Positions 13,701-27,188 of a DNA stretch of 64,000 nucleotides are shown one piece after another. Both the position numbers and the translations under genes were made by a program. The notes beneath the pieces are model-generated. The model made no database searches and was not told the DNA's origin. It saw nothing but the letters and a program-made list of their open reading frames with translations. The stretch is from Endocalyx cinctus (Eukaryota > Ascomycota > Sordariomycetes > Amphisphaeriales > Apiosporaceae): the NCBI GenBank assembly GCA_001600455.1, contig BCKC01000005.1, positions 2,666,001 through 2,730,000 on the forward strand, written 5' to 3'. Numbering within the stretch: position 1 is the stretch's first letter; each line of letters begins with the position of its first letter.

Positions 13701-13901
13701 GTGCGGTCTGTTATTCTGCTGCCACTGGTAGAATTCTTGGGTGCATCGTTTCATATACAGTTCACGAAGCTCAGGAAGTGGTCTAGGTCTAAACGGGATA
13801 CGATGAAATTATCAGCCTAAATCTACCTATCGTGAGAGAATAGCAGCGTACGGAAGTGTTGATTTTGGTAGCCTCAATGTGGCCGCCCATGATTTCGACA
13901 T
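10727..13901 (-). CDS. ISM1: Isoleucyl-tRNA synthetase, mitochondrial type
   Basis: The model is complement(join(10727..11261, 11353..13788, 13852..13901)), 1006 residues. The enzyme charges tRNA-Ile with isoleucine. Class I motifs are present: HVGH (about residues 68-71, after PYANGKL) and KMSKSLGN (about 632-639). The editing domain lies between them (WTTTPWTLPANKA and the GTGLVHLAPGHG block). The C-terminal zinc knuckle CPRCWRY...CRRC is also visible. The length and bacterial-like layout fit the mitochondrial isozyme. The first exon encodes only 16 residues and starts MSKSWAATLRLPKS, which has the basic, hydroxylated look of a matrix-targeting sequence. It splices with a 63-base intron to give the conserved PPRPLPELRELYMKRC join. 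The 91-base second intron is needed to reach the zinc module. The gene is divergent from the gene at 14252. Confidence 0.95.
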
Positions 13902-14251
13902 ATTGATTTCCAGACCATACTGGCTGTGGCCGTTAACTAGCTCAAATCTTCACAGATTATCAATATTTGAAGCTTTCATGACTTATTGCTCCTGACGAAT
14001 TATTTTGCGAAAGTCGCAGTGTTAGAAGCTTAAGCCACAAATTGATTCTTATCGGTTATCTTATCGATGATTGTATGCTGTCCTATATATGTGGCTGTGC
14101 AAATACTTCTATCTAGCTATCTAGTTAAAATGAGGTCATCGTAAACGCCAAACAATTCACAATCCAGATATTCCAGATATGATGGACACAAACAATAAAT
14201 GAACGCAAGATATCTCCGTCATGACAAGAGACAGTTACTTCGTAATGCATC
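13902..14251. promoter_or_regulatory. Divergent promoter region between IleRS and the SIM-bearing gene
   Basis: This 350-base A/T-rich spacer separates two outward-transcribed start codons, so it should hold both promoters. It includes a ttatcggttatcttatcgat stretch (GATA-like cores on both strands) near 14050. No TATA box can be assigned firmly. Confidence 0.5.
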
Positions 14252-15395
14252 ATGGCGCCACTTCGCCGATATCTTCGTATTACCAAATATTCTGTCCTTG
14301 AATGCCGTATATATCTCGACAATCCTGCTCTGACTCACACTTGGCTTTTGAATCCGAGGAACCCGGTCCTTCCTAAGGTAATCGAGAGTGTTCGTCCATA
14401 CGTATTACCAAAACTTCGAGAAGAGAGGGAACGTAGTCGGAAGCGAAGCACCAAGAAGAAGGGTATCAAGGATGTCGTGGTCCAAGGTAAGGATAGCCTA
14501 ACTTCTTAATGGAATACAAAGTCCTGCACATATTCAGTCTCGGTTCACTGCATCATCGTCAAAAAAGATCGTAAAATGTCTTAGATCTCTCAGATAGTTA
14601 ACGCCATGGTGATACAAATTCTTTACAGATGATTTTGAAGTATCGATATTTCTCACCGAAACCAGCACACGTCACTCGCTCCTCACGAAACACAAGCATT
14701 TTCATGATACTACTCAGACCAAGTTAACCTCCAATTCGGGTCGCCTAATCAGCGCTGCCAACGAATCTCCAATCGATGTAGAGGCTGCTACCGAGACGGA
14801 TCCGTCTCCAATAATCTTACGTGAAGATAGTGATGATGAGGGTGCTGCGGGTGTTTTGGCCTCTATCCCAACCGTAACCGAGACCGCCGCGACCAGGAAG
14901 AGTTCACGACCTAAACGCGCACGGAGCAACACTGATACAAACGCCAGTCAGCATGATAACGACCAGCATGTAGATGTCGAGGTTATATCGGATGATGAAG
15001 GAGCCACCGGTGAAGAGGCGGGAAGCGGTGAGGATGACTTGTTCGTGCACAGTTCTGAAGACGAGGACGAAGTAAATACGGATCCGCCCCCAGCCAAACG
15101 CCGCAGGCACGCAGCGGCCGCTAATGCGGCGACCGATGGCAAGGGTGCCGATTCCGATGACAAAAAGAAACTCGCCATGGACATCTCATACGAGGGCTTC
15201 TCTATCTACGGTCGCGTCCTCTGCCTCGTCATCAAACGCCGTGATGGGGGCCAAGGTTCTAATTTGGCAAGCCGCGCCGCGGGAGTGGGTACAGGGGGGA
15301 GCGGAAGCAATCCGTCCAAGGCAACTGGGGGCCAAGCGATGATGGAAAACTTTATTCTGTCTACACAAGTCCCGGCTGGTGAAGATGTTCCATAA
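14252..15395 (+). CDS. Conserved fungal nuclear protein of unknown function with a SUMO-interacting-like motif
   Basis: The model is join(14252..14486, 14629..15395), 333 residues, with one 142-base phase-1 intron (GTAAGG...TTTACAG). I do not recognise the family by name. The N-terminus (RRYLRITKYSVLECRIYLD, then PRNPVLPKVIESVRPYVLPKL) is compact and looks structured. It is followed by a basic segment (RKRSTKKKG) and DDFEVSIFLTETSTRHSLL across the splice. The middle is acidic and low-complexity with basic patches (RPKRARS, AKRRR) that resemble nuclear signals. Residues about 193-202 read VDVEVISDDE, matching the hydrophobic-core-plus-acid form of a SUMO-interacting motif. The C-terminus returns to a structured strand (YEGFSIYGRVLCLVIKRR). 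A role on chromatin or in SUMO signalling is inference. Confidence 0.75.
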
Positions 15396-18300
15396 ATCCG
15401 CCGAGCCTAAACTCCACGCATTAGGGTTAAGGCTTAGACAGTACTATACACGCAGCGTGCATTAGTCGCCCGGAAGATTCTAAATATATTTCCGTGGGTA
15501 TTGTGGTCGCGCCAATATCTCATAAAGTTAAAGGTTGGGGCGATCTCGTCCACTGGAAAACTGGACACTAGACTTGGGGATGTTCACTGCATATGCAGGC
15601 TAGGTTTGGTCCGACATGGCTTGTGGGGGCTGTGAAAGATAATATTGTTTATATTTGGGGTCTGAATCTGGGGATGTTTGCGTCTTTTGCGTCTTTGCTT
15701 TGGCCGCCAAACAATATCAGTGGATGGTGTCATTGCAGCCCGCCATCAATGCAACTGTAAGATGTATGCCTTGCATATTCTACAGTGTATCGCCGGATAA
15801 ACGTGGCAGGAAGTGCATGGCCTGCTATAACGATGTTCATGTACCGCAATTACAGAGGTCCAACGTAGCTGCACGATGCTAGCCTGACCACTATTATACA
15901 ACCTACCGGTGTAGATAATTGAAAAGAATGCAGCGAGTGTAGCATCATCATGCTGCCTACCGGTTCTTGAACTCAATCTGTAGCGCACGTGTAAATTTTC
16001 CCCCACCTGCACTTCATCATACGAGCACAAGGCTGAACAAACAGGCCACTAGGACGCTCCATGTTGTTGTTATGATATATCGATCCGGTAGTATTTATCT
16101 ACTGTCGCTGCTTTGTTGTTCTCCACGCGAGCCGTTCGACCTGCACGATATATTCCCCGGTGTCACCTGGGGGCCACTACGGCGGTGAGAGCTTCATGCT
16201 TTCTCCTCACTGTCCCACCTAGAGATGCTTTCTTAGCTTAAGGCTACTGGAACTCTGGATCCTTGCTCCGGGTTATTTACGCTGTAGCATGTGATATGCA
16301 AACATATCGCATGCAATACATAAGGAATGAACGCAATCGTGCCGAGCCGTTGACCCAGCCCCGTCAATATTTTCATCACTGTACTGTATCTTCTAGGGAT
16401 GCATAACCGCTAAAACCTAGGGTATACATGCTACATGATAGTCGCACGCATATCTAGGCTAGGTTATTAGGAGGCAAGAACTGATGTGACCATAAACGCA
16501 AAGAAGGGCTACCGTCAGACTTCATGCATCTAATATCGGACTATCATTCTGAGTCGTCGGATCCCCAATGTACTTGTTGATAATTGATGGAGAATGGGTT
16601 TATTTTCATCCTATAGATAGTAATATTTGACTAAAGTCTGCCATGATTATGCATGGAGATTACATCACTGCGGTATATTTTCTCATCCTCAACAATTTTT
16701 ATTTTGTAAAACTACCCGGGTAGGGAAGATAATCGCCTATCAGATTTTAGTATAATACCTCACCGCAAGCCAAACAACCTTTGGTCCGTACATACATCTA
16801 GGCTACGAATCGAACAATGTGACATCAGTGCAACCTTCCTTCTAGTCTAAGGGTAAAACCAAAAGCCTTGTAGTGTTCGCTACCTGGGCCTCAAGTAGAT
16901 GTAGATCACATACACGTGTGTACGTGGAAATATGCAAGAGAAGGGAGCGGGTAGGCAAACGCCAAGTTTTTAAGGGTGACATGTTTTATTTACTTGGACA
17001 TTCCTTCCACGACGGTGGCCATTCCACCCACCACGTGGTTGAATCATGTTAAGGGTTACGTTATGTAGTAACTTAGTGTTTTCGCTGTTCGTGCTGTTCG
17101 CACTGCATTGTTTTACAAGGACGCTAGTTCCTCGGTTGGCCCCCTTTCATGAGATTAGACCTCTAAACCACTAGCTCAGACATTTCCGCAGACCCCCTCG
17201 CCTCGGATGATTACTCGCAGAAGTGAGAGTGGTCCAAGGTCGTCTTAACTGCGTCCCGGGTTTAGCTCTATGCGATTCCGTAGCGCCCTGGGTCGGAGGA
17301 ACTGGCGTAATCCCCACCTCGGGCTTATGTTAGATGCCATCGCAACAGCTGCACACGCATACTCTTAGGTGGCTGGGTTTGGTCGATAGCGCTCTATCAT
17401 TCCTGCTTCTGGTAATTAGCTGACCAAGGGTTTACGTACGTATATGTGTCTGTAAGTAAGACCGGCCAACTGATCGTCGAACTTTGTATCGACCTCTTCA
17501 AATAAAACTTGTTTCTGGTTAAAAGAGTCCATGACGTCGTTCGTGATCGAATAAACCATACAGAGCTTAGATAGCGTGGAGGGATGAGGCTTGCGGTTGG
17601 GTCGCAATTGAGGTCATGAAGAGCACAAAGACGTAAGAGACACATATGATAGGGATATCAAATTTTACATGCCGTTTCTGAGCATAAGTTTCTACACGGA
17701 AATAGTAAAGACTAACGATACCGAGTATGCTTACACATGTGAAAATTCATGCTTAGGCTGCTCCAACCAAGACCCCAGAAGCTTATATCGCCGTCGTCGG
17801 ATTTGTAATCATCTTATTCTCCGGAGTTAGGGATCTATGAGGGTTTGGGAAAACCCAGAGCCTCGTATACAAATACAACTTGAGACATATTAAAGGCCTT
17901 AACCAATAGAAGCTGCGAGACTAGACCTAAAGAACCTCGTCTTTAACTCCCTCATCACGTCAGACAACCGGCGTACCTGGCTAGCGAGGCCGGCATCCGG
18001 CGCATTGTCCAATTATAGTCGTCGAGGTAAGCTTATCAGCACTCACGGGAACAAATCTGACCGCACCTCGATATTCTCAGACAGAGAGCTTTACGGGGCA
18101 AAAACACTCGCTAACCCGAAGAAGTTTGGTAGGGTGCGTAGTGGACGAGACGACGACGATGTCTTTTTTTTCTCGAGATGTTAGGCGTCTTGTACCGGAT
18201 TGTACATGTACAAGTATAGTAACAATTCAATTTAGCGCTTCACGGATAAGGAGAATTGATTACATATTTACGGTGCTGACCACCCACCATTAGCACTCAA

Positions 18301-21300
18301 CTATACATTGTCAAATACTAGTGTAGTCGGCGATTCTATTTTTGGGGGGCGGAGCAGTATGGAGAACGTCAACCGGACTTTCATGTCGGCTGTGTACGAC
18401 GCGAGAGCGAAAAAAAAGGTAAATGTAGTGTACTTGTGTGTATGTAGGTTAGTATATTTGACGATTTTTGATAGCAGGGGTTTGCATGATCATTTCTATT
18501 TTTTGTTTCTTTCTTTTTCTCTGAAGTATTAGAAAAAAAATAATAATAGTATAATCCACAAAACAGTCATCCCCAAACAGCATCGTCTTGTATTGTTTTG
18601 TGTAGTAGTAACAGTATAAGATATCTTATTTATTTATTTGCGGCCAAGCTCGGCTTTCTGTCAACCAACCTTGCAATGTACCCAAGCAGTCTGGCAGTGT
18701 AGATGAAACCACGATCCCGGTCAAGGTCAGATCGGGAATTGAAACTCGTAATTCTTGCGTAAATCTGAGCCCGATAAGGACTCATCAGTAGGGCTGGAAC
18801 TGGGGATTCAAACAAAAGATCATTCGAGTTTTTTATTATTTATTTATTTACTGGCGGTCAGTCAACGTAATCATATCGCAATCTTAAGAGGAGGGATTGG
18901 TTTGGGTTAATTTGATTGATCTCCAGGGGTCTGTATCACCCAGATGATATCGACACACTATCAGCAAGCCCGAATTGGTGTTCATCAGCTGACCGCATTT
19001 GGGGTATACTGCGCGTGGTATTGAAGATAGGTAGATAGATATCTGCACTTGTAGCAGTATACGTGGTATTCTCATAGGCCAAGACGATACGAGAAAGAAG
19101 ATTAATTGGAAACCGAATAAAGTTTGGCTAGCTGAAGGCATAAGCCGTCGGTCTCCTAAAAGCCTTCCCCTCGTCGTCGCCAAGTCCTTGTCATGAGACT
19201 CTTGATGGTCTTCTAATGTAGGTAGCGCCCGAACGTTCCGGCCGCATTTCGTTCTCTTTCAGCTCCGCTCGTTCACGGCCATATCACGCGATGAAGGATT
19301 AATGTACCTGAGAATCACCCCTGGCCCGTCGATCTTGCGCCATCGCCCATCACGAATAACGCAAATTCTTGTAGCATAGCGCATGTATATGTATGACAAA
19401 AATGCTATCGCCAATCGCGACAACGCGGGGGTGACAAGGGCCAATGCTCCTCCAAAACGCCAGCCAGCCTTTTCCCCCAGGATCTGTTCGATACTAGGGG
19501 CTTTTTATCTGTAATATTGCATAAGTGTTGATTCGTAGAATAAAGCGTACTTACCAACAGAGTATTACGGACACACCATCACGGTAATCCATCATGTCAT
19601 GTCCTTTTACTGATTTGCTACACGACAAGCTACTTGGCCTTTGTTCCAATTCGCAAAATCCTGCCGAAGAGACGTATTATTTTTTGACAGCTGACCACGA
19701 TATGAACCAATGTGGGTATGAGAGTAGTGGATATTAAAACAACAAACAGCAAACAGGGGGAGCACCAGGACTACAAAAAGCGCAATGTCGCAGATTCCTG
19801 TCGATCTCAGATAGCTTGGCAATCCATTCTGTCGGATTCCCTCGGGAGAAAAAGGAAGAAGCAGCTGACCCCAAAAAAATCTGATTACACTTGCTTGCCT
19901 GGAAACGGATCATTGCATGGGTAATTGAATGGATACGGGATCCTAAACGGGCAATGGCAATTAAAATATTAAACCGAAATATTTCGTTTGATGAGCAATC
20001 CTGTTATCTCTCGTCGGTCACATGGGAAAATTGAGGATACAGTACTACCATAAACACACGGTATGTAGGCAGGCTGGGGACGCTGACCGCCCCCTCAAGG
20101 TCACAGTCGAGCAGGGGTATATCGTGCCTAGTCGATGAAATTTCTCATTTCTTTTTCTTTTTTTCGCGATGTCACTCTTGTACTGTACATTCATTCACTT
20201 TAGACTACCGGGCTTGGCCCCATGGGTTTACAATGGGATATCTGCATGTGTTGGCGAGGCACAGACAACAGAAAATAAATACCTGCACCAAGATCAAGCC
20301 ACACGCGCCTGGCGACCATGCGATGGAACACTTTGACGTTGCGCTCGCGCTTAAAGTATACTATATGTATAAACCATGGCGAAAACAAAAAACATACCTA
20401 GGATAACGAACAAGTTTACCCTGCGTATTTGCGTTTACGGTATACCAGAAGCCGCCGTAGTAATGGGCGCTTGCGTTCTCGGTCAAAGAAGACTTCAATG
20501 ATGAAAAAATAGATCATGCGCCTCGCGGAAGGTCATTATCCGCGCGCGTTTTATTTTCCCTTTCTTTGTTTATGTTTATCTCTCATGTTTCTATCTATAA
20601 ACACGAAACGTGTGTAATGTAGCGAGTTACATTGTTGAAAAATGAAGACGTAGTGTATATTGTATCGTGAGTTATAGTTAACTAGTGTGCAATAAACAAA
20701 AGTGGTTGCGCAAATAAATACCATAGATAGAGCTCTCGATGTAACGCCGCCTATCAAGACGCCACCCACCTCACCTCACCCACCACCGCCCACGTTGCCA
20801 CGCTCTTTCGATCTTCTTGATGGAGGGTAATTAATTAACGAGAGAATGCGAAGTGCAAAAGAAAAAAAAAGAGATCTAAGCAATCGAAGTGAGGGAGCAA
20901 AGACGATAAGGACGTCGTGCCTGTCAGCCTGCTTTTCCCCGCCCATCCGGTTTTTCTCTTTGTTCGCTTCGCAAACTTGGTGTTTGCGACTTGGGGTCCG
21001 AAGACTTGGTAACTGGCAGGGGTTTTAATGTACTTGATTATCATCGCAGTATCGATCCAAAGGTACTGGGGTTAGGATTTAATCCTAGTCAATGAGTCAA
21101 CACTGCCAATAAATGAATGCCGTCACCACCAAGATAACCACCAGGCACTTCTCATTCCAATGCGCGTTTCTCTCTAACTAACGATCACTTGCCGAACAGG
21201 AAGGCATTGCCGTATATGGTTGCGGAGGACACCACATCAACCCCCACGACGACGGTGATTGTAGAGTGGATAATGATATCAAAAGTCAAAAGATGGTGTG

Positions 21301-22587
21301 CTCAATTCGTGTACAGCCTTGATGTTATCAATTAGCGCTTATGGAATGGGTGTCACCCCGTACTAATAGTAGATCTGGTGCCTGAAGAAAAGAGTCATAT
21401 CTACACTAGGTTACAACAATTGAAAGGCTGCCAATACTTGGCCTTTTAGGTATCTCGAATATCAGGGATATAATGTGAATCTTAATGTTTGATAATAATC
21501 TTGAAAATATACGATTATCGACTGTTGTCTCACGCCGATAAATACACTGATACACCGAGGCAGTTTTAGGAGGGCCGTTCTCGCGAATGATAATTCAATA
21601 TAAAACTCCTTGTGAGACAATTGAAGCTCAGTCCAGTAAGATGATTATCGTCTGGTTTTTTATATGGAGCCACCTTCTTTTGAATGCTCAAGTGTTGTGT
21701 CACCCATGCTCCCACGTGGCAAGGGTGTTGGTTATGTACTTGATGTACGTATGTAGGATAAAGTTATGTCACAATAAAGTGAAAGCCGGGGTGAGAACCT
21801 GCAGGATAGATGGTGTCTGTTCTCGCATTCGTTTTGGGGAGGTTTACCTTGTTTCAGGCCGTTCCCAATAATCATTTTATTTGCTCACAGACAGCGTACG
21901 CAGTAACTGAACGAAGCCCGGAGCTTCCGATATCTCTTTACTGTACGGATGGAAATTATGGAGTAATATCCATTAAGATCAATGAAGTGGCTGGCTAATC
22001 AAAGACCTCGGTTTACTGAGCGCATCGGCAATTGAGTGCAGAAAATTCTCGATATGTCACGCTCAACATTTTCCAAAGCCCATGTCAAAGCTATGGAGCT
22101 GAAGTGGGAACGATGCTTCGTGGCAGCTGGAAGCTTCTTACTCATTTTAACTTAGTTATATGCAACCAAAAAACTATCTGCTGCATACATTTGTTTAAGT
22201 GTGAGCATAGGCACTCATCTCAACATTCGGTAATTACTTCGTGTCAAGTCCCATAATAGGTAAGGGTGAAGGATAATAATAGGGCTGATATGCAGAACGT
22301 TACCAAATCATGGACGAGATGTGGATGGTTATGATGACATGACAGGTCCACCTTACACCGAATAGAAACCTAGAAGTTCGAAATGCGGATTCTGGTAGTC
22401 AGCTTGGTAAAAACCGAAGCAAAATTTTCTTCGCTCTCCGAGTAGAATTCGGAGTCTTCGGCAGTATCAAATACGAAAAGCAACAATAGGGTGCTCTGTA
22501 TGGTCGCGAACTTACGTAGTATCGTGAACTTTGAACGTAGATGTGCGGTGAGCGATCCTCCACTACAAGGTTATCCTTGGCAATGGA
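15396..22587. other. Gene-poor region, part 1
   Basis: I find no gene I can support in these 7 kb. Open frames are 60-100 codons and have no recognisable domain or consistent splicing. A short frame at 18308-18418 ends at a plausible donor (gtaaat) but has no partner exon. A segment at about 18640-18835 is bracketed by ttatttatttattt on both sides, which may be low-complexity coincidence or the scar of an insertion. The base composition is mixed, without the extreme A/T level of heavily RIP-mutated DNA. Confidence 0.5.
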
Positions 22588-22625
22588 TTTTTTTTTTTAA
22601 ACACATTTTTTAAAAAAAAAAAAAA
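22588..22625. repeat. T11/A14 hairpin-forming homopolymer pair
   Basis: A run of 11 T (22588-22598) is followed after 13 bases by a run of 14 A (22612-22625), giving a simple A/T hairpin inside a very A/T-rich 100 bases. Confidence 0.75.
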
Positions 22626-23069
22626 TACACATATCCACACATTTATACACTATAAAATTTTCTTATATAGTATACATAAAAAGTACATTTCAGTGGGCGT
22701 GTCAGCCAAGAAAACACATAAAGTTTTACTCTCGTCTCTCCATGAAAAAAGAATTTCGAAGCATGGGTGCACGGTCTCTCACTAACTTGTTTTTGATATG
22801 ATCAAGAAGCAAGTCATCAAAGCTGAATGGGGCCATCAGACCCAGAAGGGTGGGTGCTCAGGGAAAAAAAAGTACTTTCGGATTTAAGCAACCGAATTAA
22901 GAATAAGAAGCAAAAACACCATAATTACGTAGGGAATATACTCCTTGGTGTACACATAGAGGAACAATATTGAGATGATATGTTAATAGTAAGTAAGGTA
23001 TGATTATCTTACTACCTAATGTACGGAGTGCGGACAGTCATATCAGCTGGTTTTATGTACGTCGGCCCT

Positions 23070-23132
23070 GAAGTTCCAGCCAGCCAGGTTGGTGGTTGAT
23101 TAGCTCGACCGCTGAAGAACCAGCCAGCCAGG
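23070..23132 (+). repeat. Direct repeat, gaagNNccagccagccagg x2
   Basis: Two 19-base copies lie at 23070-23088 and 23114-23132. They differ only at two central bases (tt versus aa) and are 44 bases apart start to start. Confidence 0.7.
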
Positions 23133-26064
23133 ATAAAGAGTACCGTGAGATGATGTCCTCGTGACTTTTTCTTCTCGTCCTTGGTTTGTTGAAAGTAGGT
23201 GAAAGGTAGAGAAGGTGAGAGACGGGAAAACAACGTCATCTCTGGGGCTGACCCCTGAAGCTCTGACTGGAAAAATTTCTTGCTTCACTCTGACTATTTT
23301 CGTACGTGACTATCATAGATGAACTATCGGAGTTGAAGTGGGACTTGATCGAGGTATATGGGGATTCGAATGGAGTTCACAAGAAGCTAGAATTTATGTG
23401 ATATTCTTTTTACCGGGTCAGACAGCAGAGGGTAATAGAAAAAGAAAGGGTTTAGAAGTTTTCTAGAAGACATTATCCATGCAGTCATGCAAGCCTCGGC
23501 ATAATCCAGAAATTGAAACCCCGTAAAAATCTGAGAACGTAAAATTTGATGGGAGATGAAGATCCACTTGGACAGTTTTGGAATTTAGTTAATTGAGCGA
23601 GAAAAGAAACGTTGAAGTGGAAAAGAAAAAAAAATATCGTACTAATTAACAGGAACGGTATTGGATCATCAACCGATTTTCAGGGTCTTTCTACTAAAAT
23701 ACCTGCTAAGGGTTATGACATGACGCCGTCGATACGATGGCGGTTATGAATACAAAAAAAATGGCAGAGATCTCCAAGGATATGCCATGGACAAACTGGC
23801 CAAAAATTTAACTCTATGTCAAAACTCATTTGTGCTAAATAAATTTCCAGCAAATGGTAGTTAAAGCCGAAAGCTAGGACATGACAAAAATAATTCTGCG
23901 TGTATAGTACTACCTTTTTTGGACCCCTAATTACATTAAAAAAAAACCTCTTTGATGTTATTTTGCTCATACGAACGAGTTCCTTACCCTTTTGACTTGG
24001 TCTCACTAAATAAACCAGAAGTCCTCTTTAGCAAAGACCGTGTTTAGCCAGTTACTATCATGTAGATGCTCATAAGACCCTGATTTTAGACAATTAACCG
24101 TCAAAGTTCTGCATCTTTTAATGAGCTCCGAACTTACAATCCTCCGTTGACAATCTATACTATTTTAAAATTTTAATAGGTGACATACTACATATTATGC
24201 AGTGAAATATAAACACTGCAGTTCAGTTAGTGGACCACGTCACATAAAAACGGCCAATACGTAACAGCTGCGACAAGTTACAGATATATGAGAAGAATGT
24301 AAGATGTTGACAAGATAGATATACTAGATAGATGCTTAAATGAACCAGGCATTATACGTAGTAAAGCTCAGCCTCGTTCACAATTACCGATATCTCGTGT
24401 TTACCAAACGATACGGAAATTGAAGCGAAGGAGAAAAGGGTAAATAAATAGCCAGGGGTAATCCAAGCAGCACAAAACTCAACATACGAGACATGTCATA
24501 GTGCTCTACAGGGGTTATTCAGGTACACAAGTGTTCATCCAGGGGTGTCAGTCCTACGAGACACGGCCCTCCAAATTGGTGCTGCTTTCGCTAAACGGCC
24601 TTCAGCCCTAGAAGATTTTTTTTTTTCTCAATTTGATTTCAAATAAACAACTATTCACAGTAAAAAAGAATGTTGTGAAGATGGATCATTCGATATGCCC
24701 CGGTCATGTAGAAGGTGTTTACTGTAGAGCCATACCCACGGTGTGCGCGCGCGACGAGCTATAGCTTACCATGAATACCTGAAAATTTTTATTATTATTA
24801 CCAAAAAAAAAAAAAAAATCTCAATACTTATTATGATTGCTCAATGTGAATCATCCTGTCACCAAAAAGAAAATAATATTTGTCGGTCAAGGATGCCCCT
24901 TTCATTCGTGCCTTATCCTACCTAGGTGTAAATACGCTACATGGCCAAGTCATTGTGAGTCACGAAATTCACACCAATTCAATTCAAGGATTTCAAGGAC
25001 TTTGAGGATTAAAAAATATGTGGTGTAAAAAGAATGACACCTAAAAAAAAAACATGTCCCCTAAAACCCGCAAATGGAGGTATATCAAACCCGTTGGATT
25101 AATGGTGTTTATTTTCTGCGACCTTTCTGCGGCCATCTCCTTCTGGCCTTGGATGAGACAGAAGTAGATTAGGGGCCGATGGGCACTATAATTTACTTAT
25201 ATATATATCGTACCCCTCTATCTCGGCCACTGCGATAGAGAGTATCAAAAAATTAACATCTCCAAGGAGCTGAATTATGAGTAGGCCAATACTATATACA
25301 GCTTATCAAGCCTCTGAAGGGTCCAGAGCTTAAGTTGACTCAAGTAAGTATGGGTTAGGCTTCAGGACGAATCAGGGCACGGCTGGATAGGGAAAATATA
25401 AGAGAAAATGAATAAAACCAAAAAAAAAATCATAATTGTGTCCTATCTGATCTAGGTTCTCTTGTGGCGTATCCTAATGTAGCGTAGATCATACGCCATG
25501 AAAATCATTGCTGCAACCTGTCAAATATGAGGTACTTCATAAAACAATTCAACTTTTTTTTTCATACATACATATATGTTGTGTGCCGAAGTCCGTATAC
25601 CCGATTAAGCTTAGCAGGCGAGACATATTTGTCTGTCGCTTTTTTTCTAAGGCTGCATATCATAGTATAACTACAGCTGGAATGCCAGGGGGCTTCGACC
25701 AGCTTTCTATCCAACTGTTTTCTGATGACCAGCTGACCTCCACATCCCCTTGCGTCCCACGATGATTTCTTAGCAACTGGCCCGTAATAGAGCGGGTATC
25801 ATCAGAATGAATATGGGAATTGAACAACCTTTTTCTTCTCCCCTCACTGTTTACCCCTCTCTTTAGAGTCACTCGTGAGAACTTAAGGTCTCACCGCATC
25901 AACGACGAGGTGAACTACGTTATGCAATGCTGAACCAGTTGTCTTTGGCGGGAACTCAATTCCCCTATCAAAACATAGAATTGTGTACGCTGTCGTTAAT
26001 AGTTATGCCCTATCAAATAAGAACAACGGTAATAATAAGTGTGAAAAAAAGGGGGCTAAGGGGG

Positions 26065-26087
26065 CCCCCCCCCCCCCCCCCCCCCCC
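26065..26087 (+). repeat. C23 homopolymer
   Basis: Twenty-three consecutive C bases directly follow a G4 run. Such a tract is rare in fungal DNA and its true length is likely uncertain in the assembly. Confidence 0.9.
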
Positions 26088-27188
26088 TCCCTCAACTCTA
26101 CATTTACACTATGTTATGTGCATTACCTAGCGGACTTTTTTTTCATGTGAAATAATGTTCAACGAATAAATTTTATTTCTTTTTTTGGGTAAATTGATTG
26201 GAATACTATTTAAATGTTTTATGTACGGTAATTATGAAGATCGTCTATTCCGCACTACGCCACGGTAATTCCTCTCCTTTTTTGTTTCTTGTTTCTCAGT
26301 TGTAGTGGCCGGTTACGTGGACACTATTCTCGAGACCGGTTGCAAAATCAATCTCAGGCGTAATTTTGTTTGTTGGTCTGGATGTTCACATACTATCTAG
26401 AACATGTACTGTACATCGAGCCAATGTCAGACCAGGGATGGTGGTTAATTTGTTCAGGTAGCACATCAAGGCACAAGTTCAATGACAGGGTCCCCAGGGG
26501 CTTATGCTTGTTTCATTTTCTTCCATGGGACGCACCACATTTGTGGCACATAATCTGCAAAGTCATTCATTCATGGCTGCGTCACTGATTGACACCCCTG
26601 GCCTCTCTGGTCCCCCCCCCCAGTCTCTTCTCTGTACTTATTTTTGTAACTCGCTAGTGTCCTTTAGTATCATTACGAAGCTGACACTTTAGCAAAGTAC
26701 CTACGTACCCAAGTACCTAGGTACCGAGTCTCCACAGCAATTTCACAAGAATATTACCTGATGCAATACTTGTCCGGCAAAGTATATTCGGTCTAGCGGT
26801 GTATTTGGTACGTTGTGGGTCAGGTACTTTGCTTGATGTACCAATTTCACGCTCATCTGCTTCGTAAACCAGGGAAGCGAAGAGATGAGATGACGGTCAT
26901 TAAAGTCTATCGAAATACATAAGGCAGCCTCCCTCCTTTCACTCGGGCCTCTTTTACTATCTCGATTCTCTCAAACTAAGCATACAACAACTGGAAGCAA
27001 GTCGACTATATTAGATTCAAGTATCTACCTGACAATACTCATTATCTATCAACCATTCAAAAAGCTTTCTACATCTAGCTTAACAGCAACAGCAGCACGC
27101 TACACCAGCAACTCCACAACAAAACATCTACTCCATAGCTAGCTATTACCTATCGGCTCCAAGCCTTTACAACATATCACCAATAACA

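Larger units (their letters stand above)
22626..27188. other. Gene-poor region, part 2
   Basis: No supported gene. Features seen are a 19-base near-duplicate (23070-23088 and 23114-23132), a (CG)n patch near 24744, a C23 run, a C10 run at 26612-26621 and a 12-base inverted repeat (26691-26702 with 26822-26833). From about 26935 the plus strand becomes C/A-rich and unstructured (aacagcaacagcagcacgc...), as in fungal 5' leaders, leading into the small ORF at 27189. Confidence 0.5.

Noticed and set aside
18308..18532. Frame encoding SVVGDSIFGGRSSMENVNRTF... ending near a donor-like gtaaat
   Set aside because: It starts from TTG, has no partner exon and no recognisable domain; kept only as a note in the gene-poor region.
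18640..18835. Segment bracketed by ttatttatttattt, suspected transposon with target duplication
   Set aside because: The bracketing sequence is low complexity and no terminal repeats are seen.
26691..26833. 12-base inverted repeat agcaaagtacct / aggtactttgct, suspected MITE
   Set aside because: Similarity stops at 12 bases and the arms are rich in gtacc words; chance is likely in a 64 kb window.
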